A DNA stretch of 19,789 bases from JBEKTY01 sp049515555 (GTDB taxonomy: Bacteria > Planctomycetota > Planctomycetia > Pirellulales > Thermoguttaceae): contig JBEKTY010000152.1 in the NCBI GenBank assembly GCA_049515555.1, positions 1-19,789 of the forward strand, in the 5' to 3' direction. The notes below the pieces were generated by a model. That model made no database searches. It was not told the DNA's origin and was given only the letters and a program-made list of their open reading frames with translations. This document shows positions 14,079-19,789 of this stretch, piece after piece. Each line of letters begins with the position of its first letter. Within the stretch, counting starts at the first letter, position 1. The position numbers and the translations under genes are program-made.

Positions 14079-14613
14079 GCGATGCGCGTGCGGTGGCGGT
14101 CTGGATTCCCACCGCTATGACGGCCAAAGAATCCTGGGCGCATCCATGCCCGTGTACGTAATCCTACATCTCGTCTTCAATATCGACCGCCTCGGCCGTC
14201 GACCCGCACACTGAAATCCCCGGCCGGCCCAGGCCATCCCAACCGCACAACCCCTTCCTTTGAAACAAGCCGCTCAACGCCTACCGCCGGAAAAAGGGGA
14301 CACTGGTTGGTCACCATTTCTTCCCGCACATCGCCGTCTCCCGTTCCTCAGATGCCAGCGCTCTTGATCTTCGCCAGGCAAATCTGCCGGGCAGCCCCTA
14401 ACACATCGCTAACCTGAGACTAACATCTGACCCGGTCATTGCTAACGTTCCAAGTTCCTTCGCTTGAATGTCTTGCTCAAACCGTTGCCTTCGTCTAATA
14501 TGACGGTAACGGTTCATGAACACTGGCCTGACTTGTCCGATTACAGTGTAGAACGGCGTATGGGCAGCCAGAGGCGGACCTGCTGAAAGCCGGAAAGGAT
14601 ATGGTGAAGGGCC
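14079..14613. other. Gene-free stretch between divergent ftsK and the HExxH gene
   Basis: No supported gene is seen. It holds a GTTCATGAAC palindrome (14512-14521) and an AAAAAGGGGACACTGG sequence (14288-14303) that resembles one arm of the rlmI palindrome but has no clear partner arm. A weak promoter-like pair for the rightward gene (TTGCTC 14473-14478, 17 bases, TAATAT 14496-14501) is also present. No heptamer array is present, unlike most other spacers in the window. Confidence 0.5.
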
Positions 14614-15300
14614 ATGAGCACCCTGCCGATCAAGGAAGGATTCCTGCCGCTCGCCGGGATCGAGAAACGTCAGCGCCAGAAGACCGGCCGCCTCGCTCGT
14701 GCGCTTGCCGGCGGTGTGCGGGCAGATCTTCACAGCGTTCCACGTTACCTGGTCCGCTACTCCGCCCTGGTCCTCGCTTTGTTTGGCGTGCTAAGTCTAT
14801 GGGAAGCGCAGGGGGACGGCCGGATTCCGGGGTTTACCAGTCTCCTTCCGCCGATGGGCATCGATCCATCGCGGGTCTCGTCGCTCCATTGTGCCGTGGA
14901 GGGCGTGAGCGATGAGGTGCGGTGGCAAGGCCTGACCCCCGCGCTGAAGATCCTCGACCATGTCAATCCCCAAGTCGCAGCCTGGCTCCGCCAGAAGCAC
15001 GCCGACGGCTCGATTGCCTTCTTCGAGGACTACCGCGGGACCGGCGACAGGCATATGGCCCTGGCCAAGTACGACCGCCTCCGTCGCCGGCTGATTGTGA
15101 ACCACTGGCTGTTCTGCGAGAACGACGGGACCGTGGCCGCAATCCTCTGTCACGAATACCGGCACGCGCGGCAAAGCTTGCCCAAACTCGTTCGCTGCGC
15201 GCTGTCCTTTATCGTGACGAAGGATGGTGATCCATCGATCTTGGAGAACGACGCGGTCCTGTATGAACAGGAAGCGAACTTCGCAATCTTCGGGAAGTAG
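14614..15300 (+). CDS. Unrecognised membrane-anchored protein with HExxH motif
   Basis: The family of this 228-residue protein was not recognised. A single hydrophobic segment at about 46-63 (LVRYSALVLALFGVLSLW) follows a basic N-terminus (RQRQKTGRLARALAGG), suggesting an N-in membrane anchor with the rest outside. CHEYRHARQS contains HEYRH (180-184), the zinc-binding HExxH pattern. YEQEANFA (E218 to N222) resembles the ExxAD third-ligand motif of M48-like peptidases with Asp changed to Asn, 34 residues downstream. A membrane-bound zinc peptidase is therefore plausible but unproved. Four further cysteines or so are scattered. Start: the ATG at 14614 has GAAGG three bases before it, which is close; no better in-frame start is seen. 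It stands alone, divergent from ftsK and convergent with truB. Confidence 0.65.
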   Translation: MSTLPIKEGFLPLAGIEKRQRQKTGRLARALAGGVRADLHSVPRYLVRYSALVLALFGVLSLWEAQGDGRIPGFTSLLPPMGIDPSRVSSLHCAVEGVSDEVRWQGLTPALKILDHVNPQVAAWLRQKHADGSIAFFEDYRGTGDRHMALAKYDRLRRRLIVNHWLFCENDGTVAAILCHEYRHARQSLPKLVRCALSFIVTKDGDPSILENDAVLYEQEANFAIFGK

Positions 15301-15395
15301 ACGAAATCAAGGATGAGATGAAGGATGAATTCGGACGGCGAGAGGAGCAGAGCAGGGACCTCACGGCGCAGTCCTAGGGCTTCTTGCGTGTCCCT

Positions 15396-15437
15396 CCACC
15401 TTCCGCCGTCCGCCTTCCCCCTTCCGCCTTCCGCTTA
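15396..15437 (-). repeat. Heptamer array at the truB 3' end, AAGGCGG type
   Basis: Six units in phase on the plus strand (CCACCTT, CCGCCGT, CCGCCTT, CCCCCTT, CCGCCTT, CCGCTTA). The last unit contains the truB stop codon (15435-15437). Confidence 0.8.
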
Positions 15438-16310
15438 CCCGTCGGTCAGGTTTCGCAGCGGCCCTAACAGACCGTCGCCGCGGGGGCCCAAGATAGCGAC
15501 CAGTCCTCCGGCGGCATCGAAGGCCGCCACCTCCGGCCCGGCCGGCCAGGGCGGCGGCCGGCGGATGGCCAAGCCCTTGCGGAGCCGGGCGATCTCTTCG
15601 GCCGCGAGCACGACCCGGGGCAGCCCCGGCACGGCATCGGCCATTGGCCGCAGCTTTCCCGCCCAATCCTCGGCGGTCAGGTGCTGCACCTCGACGGCAT
15701 CTTCCAGGCGGAACAGGCCGATGGCGGTTCGCACCAGGGCCGCCATCACCGCGGCCGTGCCCAACGATTCGGCCAGATCGCGGCCCAACGAGCGGACGTA
15801 CGTGCCGCTGCCGCACTCGATCCGCAGCACCAACTCGGGATACTCGTAACGCAGAATGTCAACCTGGTAAACGCTGACGGCTCGCGGCTGGAGCTCGACG
15901 GGACGGCCCTTGCGGGCCAGGTCGTAGGCCCGGCGGCCGCCCACCTTCAGGGCCGAGTAGTCCGGCGGACGCTGCCGGATCAGACCGGTCAGGCCCGCGG
16001 CGGCCGCGGCCAGTTGCTCAGGCGTGGGAACGGGTGGATTGTCCAATTCGGCCACCTCGCCCTCGACGTCCTCGGTCGGGCTGCGCCGCCCCAGCAGGAA
16101 CGTGCCGACATAGACCTTGGTCATTCGCTGCACGTGCTCGACGAGCCGGGTGGCCGCGCCCACGCCGACCACCAGCACCCCGGTTGCCAGCGGGTCGAGC
16201 GTGCCGGCATGTCCCGCCTTGCAAGGCCGCGCCCAGCGGAGGACCAGGTCTACCGCCTGCCGCGAGGTCATGCCGGCCGGCTTGTTCAGATTCAGCAGGC
16301 CATTGGGCAT
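15435..16310 (-). CDS. truB: tRNA pseudouridine-55 synthase TruB
   Basis: The 291-residue enzyme converts U55 of the tRNA T-loop to pseudouridine. Diagnostic segments are GLLNLNKPAGMTS at the start, GHAGTLDPLATGVL with the catalytic Asp (about residue 39), KVYVGTFLLGRRSPTEDVEGEV, RPPDYSALKVGGRRAYDLARKG, and CGSGTYVRSLGRDLAESLG. A C-terminal PUA-like part follows. Length is normal for the family. The ATG at 16310 has AAGGA eight bases upstream. A TACAAT sequence (16369-16364 on the minus strand) about 55 bases upstream could be its -10, without a good -35. In many bacteria truB follows rbfA and infB; here it stands alone, divergent from a protein kinase gene. Confidence 0.96.
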   Translation of the reverse strand: MPNGLLNLNKPAGMTSRQAVDLVLRWARPCKAGHAGTLDPLATGVLVVGVGAATRLVEHVQRMTKVYVGTFLLGRRSPTEDVEGEVAELDNPPVPTPEQLAAAAAGLTGLIRQRPPDYSALKVGGRRAYDLARKGRPVELQPRAVSVYQVDILRYEYPELVLRIECGSGTYVRSLGRDLAESLGTAAVMAALVRTAIGLFRLEDAVEVQHLTAEDWAGKLRPMADAVPGLPRVVLAAEEIARLRKGLAIRRPPPWPAGPEVAAFDAAGGLVAILGPRGDGLLGPLRNLTDG

Positions 16311-16438
16311 CGGGCTGATCCTTCACATAGGTCACGTTGCGGCCCTAACGCTCCCTGGCGTCTATTGTAGCGGTCGGATAGGATGGAGGAAGGCGTCTGC
16401 CCTGCGGGTTTAGCCTCTGCGAGATCGAGGCCAAAGAA

Positions 16439-18184
16439 ATGTTGATCGAGCGGCTCGGTCCTTATCAGATCCGGCGCAAGATCGGCCGCGGCGGCATGGG
16501 GACCGTCTACGAGGGCCTGGACCTGCAGACCGGCCAGGCGGCGGCCATCAAGCTGCTCACCCCCGAGTTGGCCCAGCAGGCCGGCTTTCGCGACCGCTTC
16601 CAGGCCGAGATCGAGGCCCTCCGCAAACTCAACCATCCGCACATCGTCCGCCTGTTCGGCTTCGGCCAGCAGGACCAGCATCTGTTCTACGCCATGGAGT
16701 TGGTTTCCGGCAGCAGCCTGGAGGCACAGTTGGGCTTGGGACGATGTTACAACTGGCGCGAGGTGCTGCGGATCGGCGTCGAGACCTGCCGGGCCCTCCG
16801 CCACGCCCATGACCGCGGCATTATCCACCGCGACATCAAGCCGGGGAACCTGCTCGTCGGCGACGACGGCCACGTCAAGCTGTCGGACTTTGGCATCGCC
16901 CGGCTGTTCGGCAGTTTGCGGCTGACGGGCGGGAACAACGTGCTGGGCACGGCGGAGTTCATGGCCCCGGAACAAGCCGCGGGCCGGCCGGTCGATGCGC
17001 GGACCGATCTTTACAGTCTGGGCGGCGTGCTGTACGTGCTCTTGGCGCGGCGGCCGCTCTTCCCCGGGGCCTCGTTTGCCGAGATCGTGCACAAGCAGCG
17101 GACCGAACGGCCCGAGCCCTTGCGGCGATTCGCCCCCGACGTGCCCGTCGAGCTCGAGCAGATCGTGCATCAGCTTTTGGAGAAAGACCCGGAGCGGCGG
17201 ATTCCCAACGCCATGCTCTTGGCCCGGCGGCTGGAGGCGCTGGAGCAGACGATGTCCGTGGCCGACCCGGCGGCGGACCGTCCGGTGGACCTGTTGGCGC
17301 CCACGGTGGCCGGGACTGTGCCGGGCGGGCCGCCGGCCGTGGCCGCGCCCCCGCTTGCGGATGCCGGTGAGCTGGCCGAGACACAGGCGGCTACCGCCTC
17401 GGTCCCGCCCGTCCCGGCGGCGCCGGCGGAGCCCGCCAGAGAGCCGGCACGCTTCACGGCCCTGGCACCCGGCGAGCTCGATGCGCCGGAACCCGCTGCG
17501 CCGGCTGCCCCGCTGATCTCGCCCCAGACCTGGGCCCTGGCCGCAGGGCTGATCGTCGTCGGAGCGGTCGCTTGGTACTTGCTCCAACCTCCCACCGCCG
17601 ACGCTCTCTACCGCCGCATCAGCCGGCAGACCGAGGCCGGAACCGGCGACGCCCTGTCCGAGGCCGAAGACGATATCCGCCAGTTCCTCATGCGCTTTCC
17701 CGGTGATCCACGCTGCGACGAGCTCCGCGAGCATTCGCGGGAAATCGAGCTGGATCGGCTGGAGCGAAAATTGGAGCTCCATGCCAAGGGCCTGCTGAGC
17801 ACCGCCGAGCTGATCCCCGTCGAGCGGTCGTACATCGAGGCCCTGAACTACGCGCGGCTGGATCCCGAGGCCGGCATGGCCAAGTTCCAGGCCATGCTCG
17901 ATTTCTACGACGCCGGAAAGGATCGCTCCGGCCTGATGTGGCAATGCCTGGAGCTGACCAAGCGGCGGTTGGACCAACTCCGCGGGCAGCAAGACGTGCC
18001 GGCCCGCGAGCAATTGGCCATGGTCCAGGAGCGCTTGGATCGGGCCGATGCCTGTCGCCAGCGCGATCCCCGCCGGGCCGAGGCCATCTATCGGGCCGTG
18101 CTCGAGCTGTACCAGAACAAGGCCTGGGCCGGCGACGCCGTCGGCCGCGCCCGCGCCGCCCTGGCGGGCATGAAGAAAGAGTAG
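16439..18184 (+). CDS. Hanks-type Ser/Thr protein kinase with one transmembrane segment
   Basis: The 581-residue PknB-like protein has an N-terminal kinase domain (about 9-270): G-loop IGRGGMGTVYEG (15-26), catalytic Lys AAIK (K38), HRDIKPGN (130-137, D132), DFG (150-152), APEQ (176-179) and D190 in DARTDLYSLGG. All catalytic residues are present, so it should be active. A Pro/Ala-rich linker (about 290-360) leads to one transmembrane helix (about 364-383). The remaining 195 or so residues form a charged helical region outside the membrane with TPR-like spacing but no recognised sensor domain. It probably relays an envelope signal by phosphorylating Ser/Thr of unknown targets. The ATG at 16439 has GAGG eight bases upstream. 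A 10-unit heptamer array starts two bases after the stop. Confidence 0.93.
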   Translation: MLIERLGPYQIRRKIGRGGMGTVYEGLDLQTGQAAAIKLLTPELAQQAGFRDRFQAEIEALRKLNHPHIVRLFGFGQQDQHLFYAMELVSGSSLEAQLGLGRCYNWREVLRIGVETCRALRHAHDRGIIHRDIKPGNLLVGDDGHVKLSDFGIARLFGSLRLTGGNNVLGTAEFMAPEQAAGRPVDARTDLYSLGGVLYVLLARRPLFPGASFAEIVHKQRTERPEPLRRFAPDVPVELEQIVHQLLEKDPERRIPNAMLLARRLEALEQTMSVADPAADRPVDLLAPTVAGTVPGGPPAVAAPPLADAGELAETQAATASVPPVPAAPAEPAREPARFTALAPGELDAPEPAAPAAPLISPQTWALAAGLIVVGAVAWYLLQPPTADALYRRISRQTEAGTGDALSEAEDDIRQFLMRFPGDPRCDELREHSREIELDRLERKLELHAKGLLSTAELIPVERSYIEALNYARLDPEAGMAKFQAMLDFYDAGKDRSGLMWQCLELTKRRLDQLRGQQDVPAREQLAMVQERLDRADACRQRDPRRAEAIYRAVLELYQNKAWAGDAVGRARAALAGMKKE

Positions 18185-18186
18185 GG

Positions 18187-18256
18187 AGTGGGGAGTGGGG
18201 AGTGGGGAGTGGGGAGTGGGGAGTGGGGAGTGGGGAGTGGGGAGTGGGGAGTGGGG
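18187..18256 (+). repeat. Perfect heptamer array, AGTGGGG x10
   Basis: Ten identical copies of AGTGGGG begin two bases after the kinase stop codon. It is the only perfect array in the window, so it is likely young or polymorphic in copy number. Confidence 0.97.
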
Positions 18257-18325
18257 AAATGGCCGGCGGCCTCCGGACCGGCCAGCGTGCGGATCGAGTC
18301 GGAGCCTGGCCCCGCAGCCAATCGC

Positions 18326-18354
18326 TTTACAACCAACCCGCTGCGGCCTACGAT
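18326..18354 (+). promoter_or_regulatory. Possible promoter of hemB
   Basis: TTTACA (18326-18331), 17 bases and TACGAT (18349-18354) match the sigma70-type consensus at 9 of 12 positions. The start would be near 18361, which would place the second heptamer array in the hemB leader. Co-transcription from the kinase gene is the alternative. Confidence 0.35.
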
Positions 18355-18376
18355 CAATGGCATACGATCACCCCGA

Positions 18377-18460
18377 CCCGAGATCTCAAATCTCAAATCT
18401 GAGATCCGAAGTCCCAAGTCCCAAGTCCGAAAACTGAAAACTGAAAACTGTCCTCTGCCC
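18377..18460 (+). repeat. Degenerate heptamer array upstream of hemB, TCTGAAA type
   Basis: Twelve successive units keep 7-bp phase while the sequence drifts: CCCGAGA, TCTCAAA twice, TCTGAGA, TCCGAAG, TCCCAAG twice, TCCGAAA, ACTGAAA twice, ACTGTCC, TCTGCCC. It ends 13 bases before the hemB ATG. Confidence 0.8.
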
Positions 18461-18473
18461 CCCCTTCCCTCCC

Positions 18474-19499
18474 ATGCCCTACGAACAACCTGCATCTTCG
18501 CCCTGTTTTCCGACCACCCGCCTTCGGCGTTTGCGATACAATCCCGCCGTGCGACGGCTGGTGGGCCAGACGCGATTGGCGGCCGACCGGCTGGTGTTGC
18601 CGCTGTTCGTGCGGCCGGGCAACAACGTCCGCCGGCCGGTGGCGGCCATGCCCGGCCACGATCAACTGTCGCCCGACCTGCTGGCCGAGGAGGTCCGCCT
18701 GGCGGCCCAACTGGGCCTGGGCGGCGTGCTGCTGTTCGGAATCCCCGAGCGGAAGGATCCCCTCGGCAGCGATGCCACCAGCGACTCGGGAATCATTGCC
18801 CAGGCCCTGCGGGCGGCCAAGCAGGCGGCGCCCGAGCTGCTGCTCATCACCGACGTCTGTTTCTGCGAGTACACCGACCACGGGCATTGCGGGCCGCTGG
18901 CTCTGGCGGGCGGACGCCTAGACGTGGATAACGACGCGACACTCGAACTGCTGGCCGCTCAGGCGGTGGTCCACGCCCGGGCCGGGGCCGACATGATCGC
19001 CCCCAGCGGCATGATGGACGGCATGGTGGGCGCGATCCGCCGGGCGTTGGACTCGGCGGGCTACTCGCACGTGCCGATCCTGAGTTATGCCGCAAAATAT
19101 GCCAGTGCCTTTTATGGCCCATTCCGCGAGGCGGCCGAAAGTGCCCCACGCTCCGGTGACCGACGCGGCTACCAGATGGACCCCGCGGCCGCGCCGGGCC
19201 AGGCCCTCCGCGAAATCGAGCTCGACCTGGCCGAGGGCGCCGACCTGGTCATGGTCAAGCCGGCGCTGGCCTACCTCGACATCCTCAGCCAGGCCCGCCA
19301 GCGCTTCCCCGGCGTGCCGCTGGCGGCCTACAACGTCTCGGGCGAGTTCAGCATGGTCAAGGCTGCCGCCCAGCAGGGCTGGATCGACGAGCGGGCCATC
19401 GTGCTCGAAATGCTCACCGCCATGCACCGCGCCGGGGCCAACGTAATTCTCACCTACTGGGCCAAGGACGTGGCCCGCTGGCTGGCGGCGGGAAAGTGA
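18474..19499 (+). CDS. hemB: Porphobilinogen synthase (delta-aminolevulinic acid dehydratase)
   Basis: The 341-residue enzyme joins two 5-aminolevulinate molecules to porphobilinogen in tetrapyrrole (haem) synthesis in the cytoplasm. The N-terminus FPTTRLRRLRYNPAVRRLV is typical. DVCFCEYTDHGHCG supplies the three zinc cysteines C129, C131 and C139, so it is the zinc-dependent type. The Schiff-base lysines are K208 (SYAAKYASAFYGPFREA) and K262 (VMVKPALAYLD). Length is normal. The ATG at 18474 gives the expected family start. No Shine-Dalgarno is present; the leader just upstream is almost pure pyrimidine and continues from a heptamer array. It follows the kinase gene by 289 bases on the same strand. 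Confidence 0.97.
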   Translation: MPYEQPASSPCFPTTRLRRLRYNPAVRRLVGQTRLAADRLVLPLFVRPGNNVRRPVAAMPGHDQLSPDLLAEEVRLAAQLGLGGVLLFGIPERKDPLGSDATSDSGIIAQALRAAKQAAPELLLITDVCFCEYTDHGHCGPLALAGGRLDVDNDATLELLAAQAVVHARAGADMIAPSGMMDGMVGAIRRALDSAGYSHVPILSYAAKYASAFYGPFREAAESAPRSGDRRGYQMDPAAAPGQALREIELDLAEGADLVMVKPALAYLDILSQARQRFPGVPLAAYNVSGEFSMVKAAAQQGWIDERAIVLEMLTAMHRAGANVILTYWAKDVARWLAAGK

Positions 19500-19505
19500 C
19501 CATAC

Positions 19506-19561
19506 GGAAGGCGGAGGGGGGAAGGCGGAAGGCGGAGGGCGGAAGGTGGAAGGGGGGAGGG
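19506..19561 (+). repeat. Heptamer array after hemB, GGAAGGC type
   Basis: Eight units in phase (GGAAGGC, GGAGGGG, GGAAGGC twice, GGAGGGC, GGAAGGT, GGAAGGG, GGGAGGG) start six bases after the hemB stop. Confidence 0.85.
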
Positions 19562-19562
19562 C

Positions 19563-19602
19563 GGACGCGGGGACGCGGAGACACGGGGACGCGGAGACAC
19601 GC
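19563..19602 (+). repeat. Octamer array after hemB, GGACGCGG/AGACACGG
   Basis: Five 8-bp units in phase (GGACGCGG twice, AGACACGG, GGACGCGG, AGACACGC) directly follow the heptamer array, in the same order as on the minus strand downstream of the DUF151 gene. Confidence 0.85.
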
Positions 19603-19640
19603 ATGGCACCGATACTCCCCGCATCGCCGCGTCTCCCACT
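19601..19640 (+). repeat. 40-bp shared palindromic block, copy 2
   Basis: This matches the minus strand of 4877-4916 at 35 of 40 positions, starting GCATGGCACCGATACTCCCC and ending GCCGCGTCTCCCACT. It is partly complementary to the preceding octamers, so octamers and block can form a hairpin. Confidence 0.75.
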
Positions 19641-19664
19641 CACCACTCGCCACTCGCCACTTGA
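19637..19664 (+). repeat. Heptamer array, CACTCGC type
   Basis: Four units in phase (CACTCAC, CACTCGC twice, CACTTGA) lead into the right copy of the stem-loop element. The mirror array is at 369-410. Confidence 0.75.
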
Positions 19665-19789
19665 CTTGTCGAACACCTCTGAGGCCTGTTCGAAACTTAC
19701 GGCGCTCGACAAGTCTGTAACCTGTTTGCCGGATTGCGCTAGCGAGTTGGTCGAACAGCGCAACTTTATACGTCTTTAGAGGTACGTGT
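19664..19789 (+). repeat. 126-bp stem-loop element, right copy (window edge)
   Basis: The stem ACTTGTCGA (19664-19672) and TCGACAAGT (19706-19714) encloses a 33-base loop, the same loop length as the left copy. The conserved end block GCGCAACTTTNTACGTCTT lies at 19760-19778. The element reaches the window edge, so its true end is not visible. Its reading frame (LSNTSEACSK, then DKSVT, RNFIRL) meets a stop at 19777-19779, unlike the left copy. Confidence 0.7.

Noticed and set aside
14288..14325. Second copy of the rlmI palindrome
   Set aside because: Only the first bases (AAGGGGACA) agree and no complementary arm follows.
14398..14733. Minus-strand frame of 111 codons upstream of the HExxH gene
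   Set aside because: It overlaps the start of the HExxH gene, has no recognisable motif and no ribosome binding site.
14601..14915. Start at 14601 with a good AAAGGAT ribosome site
   Set aside because: It opens a different frame of 104 codons without motifs; the frame starting at 14614 holds the transmembrane segment and HExxH motif.
18187..18460. CRISPR-like array
   Set aside because: The units are 7 bp, contiguous, without spacers, and no cas gene is present.
18088..18495. Minus-strand frame through the heptamer arrays before hemB
   Set aside because: Its protein is mostly translated repeat, since three 7-bp units make seven codons; there is no domain.

Overview
The window looks like chromosomal DNA of a high-GC, repeat-rich bacterium, most likely a member of the Planctomycetota (Pirellulales-like). 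This placement is an inference. It rests on overall gene style, a Hanks-type kinase beside housekeeping genes, a four-ACT aspartate kinase, a DUF433/DUF5615 toxin-antitoxin pair, and intergenic spaces packed with short-period repeats and palindromes. No rRNA or tRNA gene was recognised.

Layout. At 1-118 lies the 3' end of a group II intron (domains V and VI) whose body is off the left edge. At 119-615 there is a gene-free mosaic of repeats. On the minus strand follow rlmI-like (2082-616) and, upstream of it, a DUF433/DUF5615 pair (2792-2164) driven by a perfect consensus sigma70-type promoter. Divergent from that pair is lysC (3018-4793, +). A long minus-strand series then runs ftsK (14078-11289), cimA (11077-9479), a DUF559 nuclease-like gene (9422-9003), valS (8998-5684) and a bifunctional-nuclease-domain gene (5432-5022). 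On the right are an unrecognised membrane-anchored HExxH protein (14614-15300, +), truB (16310-15435, -), a Ser/Thr kinase (16439-18184, +) and hemB (18474-19499, +).

The genes are mostly housekeeping: amino-acid synthesis (aspartate family, isoleucine via citramalate), tRNA charging and modification, rRNA methylation, chromosome segregation and haem synthesis. They do not form one pathway. The only accessory-looking protein genes are the toxin-antitoxin pair, the DUF559 gene and the HExxH protein.

The most unusual content lies between the genes. (1) Nearly every low-complexity stretch has a strict 7-bp period, with a different but related heptamer at each place. Several arrays start within a few bases of a stop codon. 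Two are followed by 8-bp-period arrays and then by the same 40-bp palindromic block, which suggests a modular composite element. (2) A 126-bp element with a conserved 9-bp stem and a 33-nt loop occurs near both ends of the window in opposite orientation; by hand it aligns without gaps at about 72% identity. (3) The DUF559 gene is bracketed by inverted copies of a REP-like palindrome. These copies supply parts of three neighbouring genes: the DUF559 ribosome binding site, the ribosome binding site of valS, and the C-termini of DUF559 and CimA. (4) A palindromic element lies in frame inside rlmI, and a 132-bp fold-back element supplies the stop codon of valS.
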